Positions 34,850 through 43,139 of a stretch of DNA of 64,000 nucleotides are shown here, in pieces. Each line of letters begins with the position of its first letter. The first letter of the stretch is position 1. A model generated the notes under the pieces. That model had not been told where the DNA came from and ran no database searches. It worked only from the letters and a program-made list of their open reading frames with translations. The position numbers and the translations under genes are program-made. Source of the stretch: Arthrobacter psychrochitiniphilus (lineage in GTDB: Bacteria; Actinomycetota; Actinomycetes; Actinomycetales; Micrococcaceae); contig NZ_QHLZ01000003.1 of assembly GCF_003185915.1 (NCBI RefSeq), positions 172,489 to 236,488 on the forward strand, read 5' to 3'.

Positions 34850-34963
34850 ATGAGCGTACTTGCCTTGGAAATTTTCTTCATCTGCCTGTTGGTTGTGGCC
34901 GGAGTGGCCATGGCCTGGTTTGCCGGACTGGTGGTGTGGCGCTTGTTCAAGGGCCAGCAGTAA
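34850..34963 (+). CDS. 37-aa single-pass membrane microprotein
   Basis: ATG at 34850 preceded by AGGA, stop at 34961-34963. Product MSVLALEIFFICLLVVAGVA followed by a hydrophobic run and RLFKGQQ: one membrane helix with a short basic cytoplasmic tail. The nitrobindin-like gene starts 6 bp later, so the two are likely co-translated. Short, but the ribosome site, frame and operon-like spacing support it. Function unknown. Confidence 0.65.
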   Translation: MSVLALEIFFICLLVVAGVAMAWFAGLVVWRLFKGQQ

Positions 34964-34969
34964 TTCGCC

Positions 34970-35578
34970 ATGGCCATTGAAATCCCCACGGACCTCACTC
35001 CGGAACTGGTGCCACTTTCGTGGCTGCTGGGCACTTGGGAAGGTGCCGGGCGGCTCGGTGCCGGCGAAGAGGATTCGGAACACTTCACCCAGACGGTGAC
35101 CTTCAGTTCCAATGGGCTGCCCTACTTGCAGTACACGGCCCAGTCTTGGCTAACGGATGAGAACGGCGCCACTTTGCGTCCCCTCTCCGTGGAAACTGGC
35201 TTCTGGCAACTTGACCGCGCCTTGAACGAATCCGACGGTGGCCCGGGAATGGTCCCGGCGGACATTGTCCCGGCTCTGCGTACGGCGGACGACGTCGAAG
35301 CCTTGCGCAATGCTGACGGTGGATTCGACATCATGGTGAACATTGTTCACCCCGGCGGCATCTCGGAGCTGTATTACGGCGCCATCAAGGGACCGAAAAT
35401 TCAGCTTTCCACCGATGCAGTCATGCGCGGTGCTGGCGCCAAGTCCTACACCGCCGCTACCCGCATCTTTGGCCTTGTCAACGGTGACCTTTACTGGCGC
35501 TGGGACGTGGCTGCACAAGGTAGGTCGTTGGACGCGCACGCTTCCGCGGTGCTCCATAAAGTTTCCACCCAACCCTAG
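34970..35578 (+). CDS. Nitrobindin-like (FABP/DUF1794) heme-binding protein
   Basis: 202 aa beta-barrel protein of the nitrobindin/FABP-like family. The N-terminal LSWLLGTWEGAGRL carries the family's GxWxGxG motif, and the C-terminal LDAHASAVLHKVS contains the His expected as heme ligand. Nitrobindins bind ferric heme and react with nitric oxide or peroxynitrite. A central acidic insert (about residues 85-115) is longer than in minimal members. Follows the 37-aa membrane protein by 6 bp and precedes the YgfZ-like gene by 64 bp. Confidence 0.85.
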   Translation: MAIEIPTDLTPELVPLSWLLGTWEGAGRLGAGEEDSEHFTQTVTFSSNGLPYLQYTAQSWLTDENGATLRPLSVETGFWQLDRALNESDGGPGMVPADIVPALRTADDVEALRNADGGFDIMVNIVHPGGISELYYGAIKGPKIQLSTDAVMRGAGAKSYTAATRIFGLVNGDLYWRWDVAAQGRSLDAHASAVLHKVSTQP

Positions 35579-35642
35579 GTACCTGCCCTCCGCCCAGGGT
35601 GCTCGCTGGAATAGGCTCCCAAGAGAAGGCGTTGCAACCGGT

Positions 35643-36740
35643 ATGAGCTATTTGAGTCCTTTGTTGAACCGTTCCGGCGCCGTGGCAGCAGGCGGCCTTG
35701 ATGCCGGCGTTGCCGCCCACTATGGAGATCCGAACCGTGAGCAACGGCTTCTGGCTGGATACCTGGGGAAGCCGCCCAGCGCCGTCGTGGATCTATCTCA
35801 CCGCGGAGTGGTGACTGTCAGCGGTCCAGACAGGCTCAGCTGGCTCAATACCCTCTCCTCCCAGGAACTGAAAAACCTATCTCCCCGGGTCAGCACCGAG
35901 TTGCTGATACTGACCGTCCAAGGACGCATCGAGTACGACGCGCGGGTGGTTGACGATGGCGAAACCACCTGGCTGATTGTGGAGACTGCCGAAGCCGCTC
36001 CGCTGGCCCAGTGGCTCACATCCATGAAATTCATGCTGCGCGTGGAGATTACCGATGTTTCGCCAGACTGGGCCGTGGTTGGTTCGGTAGCCGAGGTTCC
36101 TGAATGGTCAGACCGTACGGTGTGGCAGGATCCCTGGCCCCATATATCTGCCGGTGGCTACAGCTATGCGGCTGTGCCTGAGACGGAGCATCCCGGCCTG
36201 GAACGTTCTTGGTTTGAATACCTGATCCCAGCCGCGGAACTGGTGGAGGCGGTGGGTCAGCGCCCGCTGGCAGGAGCGTGGGCTGCAGATGCACTCCGTG
36301 TGGCTGCGTGGCGACCCCGGAGGGGCGCGGAAACTGACGAGAAAACCATTCCCCACGAGTTGGACTTGATCCGGACGGCAGTGCACCTGAATAAGGGCTG
36401 TTACAAGGGGCAGGAGACGGTTGCGCGCGTGCACAACCTGGGGCGGCCTCCGCGCCGATTGGTGTTCTTGCAGTTAGATGGTTCGCTGCACACCCTGCCC
36501 GCGGTGGGCAGCGAAGTCTTAGTGGACGAGCGTGTGGTTGGCACCGTGACCTCCTCGGCGCAGCACTACGAGATGGGGCCCATCGCCTTGGCTCTGATCA
36601 AGCGTTCCGTGGACCCGGAGGCCGTCCTGATTGTCAATGACGACGGCGAACAGTACCCGGCCAATCAGGAAATCATTGTTGCCACTGACGCCGGACAGGT
36701 GTTGGGCCGTCAAACCGGATTCCTGAGGGCTCCTCGCTAA
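35643..36740 (+). CDS. Folate-binding YgfZ/GcvT-like protein
   Basis: 365 aa from the ATG at 35643 (MSYLSPLLNRSGAVAAGG); the longer open frame overlaps the previous gene. The signature KGCYKGQETVARVHNLG (about residues 254-270) defines the YgfZ/IbaG57 family, whose conserved Cys and folate site support Fe-S cluster assembly or repair. Also LSHRGVVTVSGPDRLSWLNTL near the N-terminus. Just after the stop, a 17-bp segment is imperfectly duplicated (GGGCTCCTCG... twice, 36727-36760). Confidence 0.88.
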   Translation: MSYLSPLLNRSGAVAAGGLDAGVAAHYGDPNREQRLLAGYLGKPPSAVVDLSHRGVVTVSGPDRLSWLNTLSSQELKNLSPRVSTELLILTVQGRIEYDARVVDDGETTWLIVETAEAAPLAQWLTSMKFMLRVEITDVSPDWAVVGSVAEVPEWSDRTVWQDPWPHISAGGYSYAAVPETEHPGLERSWFEYLIPAAELVEAVGQRPLAGAWAADALRVAAWRPRRGAETDEKTIPHELDLIRTAVHLNKGCYKGQETVARVHNLGRPPRRLVFLQLDGSLHTLPAVGSEVLVDERVVGTVTSSAQHYEMGPIALALIKRSVDPEAVLIVNDDGEQYPANQEIIVATDAGQVLGRQTGFLRAPR

Positions 36741-36846
36741 ACCGGGCTCCTCGTTAGACCGGGAGGCGCTGGCTTTCTGTGCCAGCTGAAGTCCCGGCCG
36801 CAAAAACTTTCATCACAAGATCCCTTCGGGCGCTAGTGACACGTTG

Positions 36847-36864
36847 CTATTCCATGTGGAATAG
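36847..36864. promoter_or_regulatory. Candidate PadR operator
   Basis: Perfect palindrome CTATTCCATGTGGAATAG (8-bp arms, 2-bp centre) 51-68 bp upstream of the PadR start, plausible autoregulatory site. Confidence 0.6.
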
Positions 36865-36914
36865 TTGAGCTGGAACAATGCTGGGGAAGGCCGCGGCACT
36901 AACGGAAGAGGCGG

Positions 36915-37496
36915 GTGGGCATGGCTGAGCTAAAACACTTGACTCCTTTGGCCATGGCGGCTCTGGGGTTACTTGCAGAGCGTCCCATGCACCCCTATGA
37001 GATGTACCAGTTGTTGATTGACAGGCATGAAGAGCGTCTGCTGAAAATTCGACCAGGAACGCTGTATCACGCAGTGGGCCGGCTGGCGGATGCGCACATG
37101 GTGGAAGCTTTGGGGACCGCCCGGGACGGTAAACGCCCCGAACGCACCACATACGCGTTGTTGCCGGCAGGGCGGCGCAGGCTGAGCGAGGTGTTGTGCG
37201 AGGACCTCGCGCAACCCGCCGAGGAGTATCCGCGGTTTCCTCAGGCACTGTCAGAAGCACATAACCTGCCGGCTCATCTCGTTATTGACCTGCTGGAGCA
37301 GCGCCTGCCAGTTCTGGATGAAAAATTGGCCATGTTGGGTGCGGATAGGGAGTTGGCCAAGTCCCGCGGGGTTGACCCGGCGTATTGGATCGATATCCGC
37401 TACCAAGAACATATGGTGCGGGCCGAACTGGATTGGGTGCACGGGTTCATCGCACGGTTGAAGCAGGCCGACCTCTCGTGGCCGGGCACAGGGTAA
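36915..37496 (+). CDS. PadR family transcriptional regulator
   Basis: 193 aa (GTG start; ATG two codons on is an alternative). N-terminal PadR winged helix: LGLLAERPMHPYEMYQLLIDRHE, then KIRPGTLYHAVGRLADAHMVEA and the wing KRPERTTYALLPAGRRRLSEVL. The helical C-terminal part (about 100-190) is the dimerisation/effector region as in subfamily 2. The MFS exporter gene follows 101 bp later on the same strand, so it likely represses that exporter; a palindrome upstream supports autoregulation. Confidence 0.88.
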   Translation: MGMAELKHLTPLAMAALGLLAERPMHPYEMYQLLIDRHEERLLKIRPGTLYHAVGRLADAHMVEALGTARDGKRPERTTYALLPAGRRRLSEVLCEDLAQPAEEYPRFPQALSEAHNLPAHLVIDLLEQRLPVLDEKLAMLGADRELAKSRGVDPAYWIDIRYQEHMVRAELDWVHGFIARLKQADLSWPGTG

Positions 37497-37597
37497 AGAC
37501 CTTATTCATCAGCGCCGCGAAGCATCAATAATTAGCCAGCTGGGCCCCAACGGACGCCAGTGCTTTGAAACAAATTTCGATATTTAAGGAACAACCC

Positions 37598-39103
37598 ATG
37601 GAAACCGTGGCAAAACCGTGGCCCGCGTTATGGGCGCTCGTTCTGGGATTCTTCATGATCCTGGTGGATTCAACCATCGTCTCGGTGGCCAACCCCAGGA
37701 TCATGGAGGGCTTGAACACTGACATCAACTCAGTCATCTGGGTCACCAGCGCCTACCTTCTGGCGTACGCGGTACCGCTCCTGGTAACAGGGCGATTGGG
37801 AGATAAATATGGTCCCAAAAACCTCTACCTCGTGGGTCTGACGGTCTTTACGCTCGCCTCACTGTGGTGCGGACTTTCCGGAGACATTGGCACATTGATC
37901 CTGGCCCGTGTGGTCCAGGGCCTCGGTGCAGCGATGATGACCCCGCAGACCATGGCTGTCATCACCCGCATCTTCCCCCCTGACAAACGCGGTGCCGCCA
38001 TGGGGCTGTGGGGTGCTACAGCCGGAGTCGCTATGCTGGTGGGCCCCATCCTGGGTGGCGTTCTTGTTGATGGGTTTGGCTGGGAATGGATCTTCTTCGT
38101 TAACGTCCCTGTGGGTATCATTGCGTTCGCAATGGCCTGGCGCTTGGTGCCTAAGCTGCAAACCCATGACCACACTTTTGACATGCTGGGCGTGCTGCTG
38201 AGCTCAGTTGGTCTGCTCCTGCTGGTCTTTGGCATCCAGGAAGGAGCCACTTACAACTGGGGCACCATCAAGGGCCCGCTCAGTGTCTGGAGCCTTATCA
38301 TCGCAGGGATCGTCTTCCTGATTGCTTTTGTCTGCTGGCAGGCCATCAATAAGGGTGAGTCACTGGTTCCGCTGCACTTGTTCAAGGTACGTAATTTCTC
38401 TCTCGCTAACATTGCCATCACCTCCATGGGCTTCAGTGTGACGGCCATGAGTCTGCCGTTGTTCTTTTATTACCAGCTGGTCCGGGGCATGAGCCCAACG
38501 CAGTCCGCACTCATGATGGTGCCCATGGCTTTGCTCTCGGGTATCTTGGCCCCGTTTGTGGGCAAGCTTATAGACACCGTCAACCCACGCTATGTGGCCT
38601 TCGCCGGTTTCATTCTGATGTCTATCTCGCTGGCCTGGACGGCGTCCCTGATGACCCCGAACACGCCTATCTGGCTGTTCCTGCTGCCAAGCGGGTTGTT
38701 GGGCATTGCCAGCTCCGGCATTTGGGCTCCGTTATCCACCACGGCCACTCGCAACCTGGGGCCCCGTGAGGCTGGGGCTGGGGCTGGGGTGTACAACACC
38801 ACGCGGCAGATCGGCTCCGTGTTGGGAAGCGCGGCCATTGCAGCATTGATCTCGGCCCGTCTGGCGGTTGAAATGCCCGCCGGTGCGGGTGGGGGAATGG
38901 GAGGGGAATCAGGGCCGTTGCCGGAATCTTTGCAAGCTGGGTTCTCTGCCGCCATGAGCCAATCAATTCTGCTGCCAGCGGCCGCTGTACTGCTAGGTGC
39001 GGCTGTGGTCATCTTCTTCGCCAAACCCCGTGAAGTTTCGGCTATTTATGCCGAGTTTGACCACTCTCCAGAGAAATCCGGGTCAGTAGACCAGCCACAC
39101 TAA
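37598..39103 (+). CDS. MFS drug-efflux transporter, DHA2/EmrB-QacA family
   Basis: 501 aa from the ATG at 37598, which has AAGGA upstream (the frame to 37565 adds 11 residues). Fourteen predicted membrane segments. DHA2 features: FFMILVDSTIVSVANPRIMEGL in TM1, VTGRLGDKYGPKNLYLVGL motif A, and motif C as GATAGVAMLVGPILGGVLVDGFGW. A proton-coupled exporter, probably regulated by the adjacent PadR. Its last 62 bp overlap the convergent acetyltransferase gene. Substrate unknown. Confidence 0.88.
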   Translation: METVAKPWPALWALVLGFFMILVDSTIVSVANPRIMEGLNTDINSVIWVTSAYLLAYAVPLLVTGRLGDKYGPKNLYLVGLTVFTLASLWCGLSGDIGTLILARVVQGLGAAMMTPQTMAVITRIFPPDKRGAAMGLWGATAGVAMLVGPILGGVLVDGFGWEWIFFVNVPVGIIAFAMAWRLVPKLQTHDHTFDMLGVLLSSVGLLLLVFGIQEGATYNWGTIKGPLSVWSLIIAGIVFLIAFVCWQAINKGESLVPLHLFKVRNFSLANIAITSMGFSVTAMSLPLFFYYQLVRGMSPTQSALMMVPMALLSGILAPFVGKLIDTVNPRYVAFAGFILMSISLAWTASLMTPNTPIWLFLLPSGLLGIASSGIWAPLSTTATRNLGPREAGAGAGVYNTTRQIGSVLGSAAIAALISARLAVEMPAGAGGGMGGESGPLPESLQAGFSAAMSQSILLPAAAVLLGAAVVIFFAKPREVSAIYAEFDHSPEKSGSVDQPH

Positions 39104-39773
39104 AACCCACGGCCACGGCCAGGGAATGAGCCGCAGCGTTATTGATGTCTGCCCGCCACTGCACTATCAATCCAGCAGAGAGTGCTTCGTGGGCGGCAAT
39201 GCTAGTGGCCAGGTGTCCCAGTCCCTGGCGGCGGGAGTCCGGGGCCACCAGTGTGCCCAGCTGAGCCAGCAACCCTTGATACTCGGTGTAGGCGCTACAG
39301 GCGAGAGGGCCGGCGTCGGGCGTTCCTGACTCCATGACCGTGAACTTGTGCTCTCTGCTGGAGAGCGCCACATCGTTGACGTCATCTGGCGGGCACAGTG
39401 ATTCAAGCGCCGCAGATTCAAGCTCCCCGGTGGAAACGTGGACGGTGTGTGCAGGCTGGTGTAAGTCCAGCTCATCCGCGTAATAGAGGGCCTGCGTGCC
39501 CAGACCCCGGCCGCCGCTATGTCTGGTCAGCCGCAGCATGGTGGAGTGATCGCTGAGCTCATCGTCACTGTAGGCGGCCGCAGCGGCCAACAAATGCGCA
39601 GGACCCCTGAGGACTGACTGGTCCCAGAGCCGCAGGAATGTTAGTTCGGGCCCGTCGACGGCGCGGGTGAGCCTGCCGTCCCTGCGCTCCGACAAGAGCG
39701 AATCGACAGGCAGCCCGAGGCCCCGTTCCCAGGCAAGGAAAACTATGGGCGCTGAACTTGAATCGAAGGTCAT
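39042..39773 (-). CDS. GNAT family N-acetyltransferase
   Basis: 243 aa. The C-terminal GNAT core is clear: LVAPDSRRQGLGHLATSIAAHEAL (acetyl-CoA loop) and IVQWRADINNAAAHSLAVAVGF. The N-terminal 130 residues are less conserved and resemble the regulatory half of actinobacterial GNATs. The 3' end overlaps the convergent MFS gene by 62 bp, so there is no room for a terminator between them. Substrate unknown. Confidence 0.78.
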   Translation of the reverse strand: MTFDSSSAPIVFLAWERGLGLPVDSLLSERRDGRLTRAVDGPELTFLRLWDQSVLRGPAHLLAAAAAYSDDELSDHSTMLRLTRHSGGRGLGTQALYYADELDLHQPAHTVHVSTGELESAALESLCPPDDVNDVALSSREHKFTVMESGTPDAGPLACSAYTEYQGLLAQLGTLVAPDSRRQGLGHLATSIAAHEALSAGLIVQWRADINNAAAHSLAVAVGFSVAGLLTRISLESGQTRHK

Positions 39774-39989
39774 GGTTCAACGTTAACGCCCCGCGAGAGT
39801 GAATGTAGAGCGAATGCTGCGGGCTGGCTAACACTCGAGTGTGGCCCAACTCACAAGACGCGCGGTTTTAGGGTGGAGCCATGCGCAACTGAGCCGGAAA
39901 GTAGGGTGTTTACCACTCGCGTTTTAGGGAGCGTGATCTCCCTGCGATAGCTGTGCACAATGTGCCTACTATCAACTCTCTGGGGGAGT

Positions 39990-40047
39990 GAACTGCTCCC
40001 CGAAAGTTGTACTGAACAATTCAGTTCCTTACTTTGGGGCGCAGTTC
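39990..40047. terminator. Long structured hairpin downstream of pfkA
   Basis: 39990-40007 pairs imperfectly with 40031-40047 (GAACTGC, CCCC and AAAGT blocks), enclosing a perfect ACTGAA/TTCAGT hairpin (40011-40016, 40020-40025). It lies 37 bp past the minus-strand pfkA stop and probably ends that transcript. The rest of 39774-40083 holds nothing recognisable. Confidence 0.5.
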
Positions 40048-40083
40048 AGCTGCGGCACATTTTTGGTTCCACACTAGGATCGG

Positions 40084-41109
40084 TCAGCCGAAGAGGATGG
40101 CCGCCTCGTCATAGCGGTGCTGCGGAACCGTCTTCAGGTTCCCCAACGCGGCCTCGAAGGGCACGTGCTCAATCTCGGTGCCCTTGAGCGCCACCATGGT
40201 GCCCCAGCGGGCTTCCACAACAGAGTCCACGGCAGCCATGCCCAACCGGGTAGCCAGAACGCGGTCAAAGCTAGAAGGAACGCCGCCACGTTGAATGTGG
40301 CCCAAGATAGTGGCGCGAGTTTCAATCCCCGTGCGGGCTTCGATCTCGGGGGCGAGCTGTTCACTGATGCCGCCCAGGCGGGGACGGCCAAAGGTGTCCA
40401 AGCCCCGCTCGGAGTGGGCGGAGTCCTGATGGTCCGGAACAAAGCCTTCCGCCACCACTACCAAGGGTGCACGGCCACGTTCGTGCGCTTCCTTCACCCA
40501 TTCAACAATCTGGTCCATGCTGGTGTTCTGCTCCGGGATCAGCACAGCGTGCGCTCCCGTGGCCATGCCGGCATGAAGGGCGATCCAGCCAACGTGGCGG
40601 CCCATGACCTCTGCGATCATGCAGCGGTGGTGGGATTCGCCCGTGGTGCGCAGACGGTCAATGGCCTCCGTGGCAATCTGCACGGCAGTATCGAAACCAA
40701 AGGTGTAGTCCGTGGCGTCCAGGTCATTATCAACAGTCTTAGGTACACCGACGATCTTGAGCCCAGCATCGGTCAACCGGCGGGCGGCAGCAAGCGTACC
40801 TTCGCCACCAATGGCGATGAGTGCGTCAACACCGAGACGTTCCATGTGGGCTTTGATGACTTCGGGGCCACCGTTGCCTTCAAAAGGGTTGGTGCGGGAG
40901 GTGCCCAAAATGGTACCGCCCTGCTTGGATATGCCGCGCACCATCTGACGGGGAAGGTCCATGACGTCGCCTTCAACCACTCCGCGCCAGCCATCACGGA
41001 AACCAACAAATTCATGTCCGTAGCTCTTGATGCCCTTGAGCACGATTCCGCGGATCACAGCATTCAGGCCAGGGCAGTCTCCGCCGCTGGTGAGAATTCC
41101 AATCTTCAT
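40084..41109 (-). CDS. pfkA: 6-phosphofructokinase, actinobacterial type
   Basis: 341 aa. Phosphorylates fructose 6-phosphate in glycolysis. GILTSGGDCPGLNAVIRG phosphate loop, IAIGGEGTLAAARRL, the catalytic PKTVDNDLDATDYTFGFDTA, and MIAEVMGRHVGWIAL for substrate. In this family Gly rather than Asp after GGE favours ATP over pyrophosphate as donor, although the Lys in PKTVDND is shared with pyrophosphate enzymes; actinobacterial ATP enzymes combine both. Single gene with its own terminator-like hairpin downstream. Confidence 0.93.
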   Translation of the reverse strand: MKIGILTSGGDCPGLNAVIRGIVLKGIKSYGHEFVGFRDGWRGVVEGDVMDLPRQMVRGISKQGGTILGTSRTNPFEGNGGPEVIKAHMERLGVDALIAIGGEGTLAAARRLTDAGLKIVGVPKTVDNDLDATDYTFGFDTAVQIATEAIDRLRTTGESHHRCMIAEVMGRHVGWIALHAGMATGAHAVLIPEQNTSMDQIVEWVKEAHERGRAPLVVVAEGFVPDHQDSAHSERGLDTFGRPRLGGISEQLAPEIEARTGIETRATILGHIQRGGVPSSFDRVLATRLGMAAVDSVVEARWGTMVALKGTEIEHVPFEAALGNLKTVPQHRYDEAAILFG

Positions 41110-41220
41110 GAGTAATAAAGTCCTTTGAGGGATGGATTCAATGGGGTTTTTGAGCGCACCATTGAGCTCCTCTGTAGATCATTCTAGACGCTCATGTGAT
41201 CCCGGCAACTTCAGGCCCAA

Positions 41221-41694
41221 TCAGTGGACGCCACGCTGCTTCTTCATCCTGGTGAACAAATTGATTGCGCCGCCGGCCACCATGGCCACGCCGGCACCCA
41301 GCAGCAGCCACATGGCCGTAAGTCCCGGGTCCAAATTCAGGTGCAGTTGGGTGCTGAGAATCAGCAAAATCCCAAGGACAAGTACGACGGCGCCAAACAC
41401 GATCGTTCCCACGCGGGCCGGGTGCCGCCCGGCTTGTGGGACGGTGGGCAAGTCAGCTGTGGCAGCGGTTTTTGAGCTGTTCTTCGGTTCGGTACTGCTT
41501 GCGTGTGCACGGGCGGGGGCCTGTTCTGATAGGGGCAGTGGCGTGGAGAAGTACCCGGCAGGGGGCGGTGAGACGGTGTTGGCTGTGCCCTCGGGGCTCT
41601 GGGGCGGTTCTATGGGATGGGACATGGTATTCTCCGCGATTTCTCTCAAGGGACCCTGTGTGAGGTTCTGCTGGTTTCTGTCCGGGTGATTCAT
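41221..41694 (-). CDS. Two-TM membrane protein of the PspC cluster
   Basis: 157 aa. Long hydrophilic Pro/Ser-rich N-terminal region (1-92), then two hydrophobic segments (VGTIVFGAVVLVLGILLIL; AMWLLLGAGVAMVAGGAINL) and a short basic end. ATG overlaps the stop of the PspC gene upstream by 4 bp, so it is the distal gene of that operon. Unknown function; probably an accessory membrane component of the envelope-stress module. Confidence 0.7.
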   Translation of the reverse strand: MNHPDRNQQNLTQGPLREIAENTMSHPIEPPQSPEGTANTVSPPPAGYFSTPLPLSEQAPARAHASSTEPKNSSKTAATADLPTVPQAGRHPARVGTIVFGAVVLVLGILLILSTQLHLNLDPGLTAMWLLLGAGVAMVAGGAINLFTRMKKQRGVH

Positions 41695-43025
41695 GGTGTT
41701 GGAACCACGTGGATCTCAATGTTGGAGGCTACGCCTTCCAACGTGATTGCGAGCCCGTAGCCTGTAGCGTCCAGGTTGATGTTGCTCGTGGTGTCTTTCA
41801 CCAAGCCACTGCCAGTTGTTTTGCCGTCCACGGTCACAGCCGCTGCAGCCAGTTCACTCTTCACACTGACGGGGATATTCTCCGGCACCAGGATGGTGAC
41901 GTTGGATGCCACCAAACTCAGGGGTATCCGGACATTCTCCGTCAGGGGTGAGTCACCGCCGGGCTTGGCCGCTCCATTCCCGGCCGCTCTATTCCCGGCG
42001 GGGACAATCCCGGTCAGGTCAATGGTGCCGTTGCCCATCAGGACAGTGCGGCCAGTTTGCGCGGCACTGATGGTGGCGGGAGACCAGTCGGCATTGCTGA
42101 ATGAGGCGATGTTTGGCTGGGGCAAACTCAACGCCCCGGCCACTACCAAAGCAATGACAGCGAACGTGCCGAGTCCGCCCGCAGTGCGGCCGGCAATCCC
42201 AGCCACCACAATGCCCACGCCCGCCACAATGGCTGCTGCAGCCACGATGATGGCGCGGGGGTGCGTCCCCAAATCGATGACGTTGCTCGCGTTCAACAGC
42301 AGGAGTGCAGCCACCACCACCGCGGCAAGGCCCAGCACCAGCAAGCTGCTGGCAAAGCCGAGCCGGGGCGTCTTCTTGGCAGGGGGCTTGGTTGCCTGTT
42401 GGCCTTGGCGCTTCACGTACTCGTCGGCGCGCGGGGTGAACGTGCGGGCATAAACATCTGTGGGCTGAGGTTGGGGCGCCGCAGAGCTTGGCCACGCTTG
42501 CCCGTACCAGGGTTGGCTGGCATTGCTGCCCCGCTCGTCCCTGCCACGGTAGGAAAACCAGTAGATAGCCCACACGATGCCGCCGATCCAAATGATCGGC
42601 CAGAAGAACCAGCCGCTGTTGCTGTCTTGGAACGTCCCGCCTCCGGAGCCGCCCAGCCCCAATAGTGTGGCTGCGGCGGCTCCTGTCATTCCGGCCGACC
42701 AGTGGCCTCGGCCCACCTCCTGAACATGGATGCGACCGTCCGGTTCGGGCAACAACGCCCACGCCACACCGTAGGCGAGCAGCCCGATGCCGAAGAACAG
42801 GGTCAGCACAACGGCAAGGCCACGCACGATCACGGGGTCGATGCCCCACTTGTCGGCTAGCCCGCTGCACACGCCACCCATCCAGCGGTTGGGCCCGCGC
42901 CGGATGCCCAGGCCGCGGATCCATTGGAAGAATCTGGCCGAATCGGGGTGAGGCAGCGGGGGAGGGGCAGCGTGGCCAGATGGCTGCTCTGGGGAGTGCT
43001 CCGGACTGTCCTGGGAAGTATTCAT
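41691..43025 (-). CDS. PspC domain membrane protein with LiaF-like C-terminus
   Basis: 444 aa. A PspC domain at about residues 40-100 (RGPNRWMGGVCSGLADKWGIDPVIVRGLAVVLTLFFGIGLLAYGVAWALLP), further membrane segments (130-155 and 230-320), and a C-terminal extracytoplasmic beta-rich part (VRIPLSLVASNVTILVPENIPVSVK and SNIEIHV) like LiaF/DUF4097-type adhesion-like repeats. Divergent from a PspC-fused histidine kinase and likely its membrane partner or target. Role in sensing envelope damage is inferred from PspC/Lia systems. Confidence 0.8.
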   Translation of the reverse strand: MNTSQDSPEHSPEQPSGHAAPPPLPHPDSARFFQWIRGLGIRRGPNRWMGGVCSGLADKWGIDPVIVRGLAVVLTLFFGIGLLAYGVAWALLPEPDGRIHVQEVGRGHWSAGMTGAAAATLLGLGGSGGGTFQDSNSGWFFWPIIWIGGIVWAIYWFSYRGRDERGSNASQPWYGQAWPSSAAPQPQPTDVYARTFTPRADEYVKRQGQQATKPPAKKTPRLGFASSLLVLGLAAVVVAALLLLNASNVIDLGTHPRAIIVAAAAIVAGVGIVVAGIAGRTAGGLGTFAVIALVVAGALSLPQPNIASFSNADWSPATISAAQTGRTVLMGNGTIDLTGIVPAGNRAAGNGAAKPGGDSPLTENVRIPLSLVASNVTILVPENIPVSVKSELAAAAVTVDGKTTGSGLVKDTTSNINLDATGYGLAITLEGVASNIEIHVVPTP

Positions 43026-43139
43026 GCTTCAATCCTGCCCTCTGCGGGGTCGCGGCAACATGAGGTGTCACCCTGAAAGAACCCTGAGGTATCCCCGAGA
43101 AACACTGCGGCAGTCCCCGGGCCGTGCTTGGATTACTGC

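Noticed and set aside
40117-41115. 332-aa plus-strand frame opposite pfkA
   Set aside because: Antisense shadow of a clearly conserved pfkA; no family resemblance or ribosome site.
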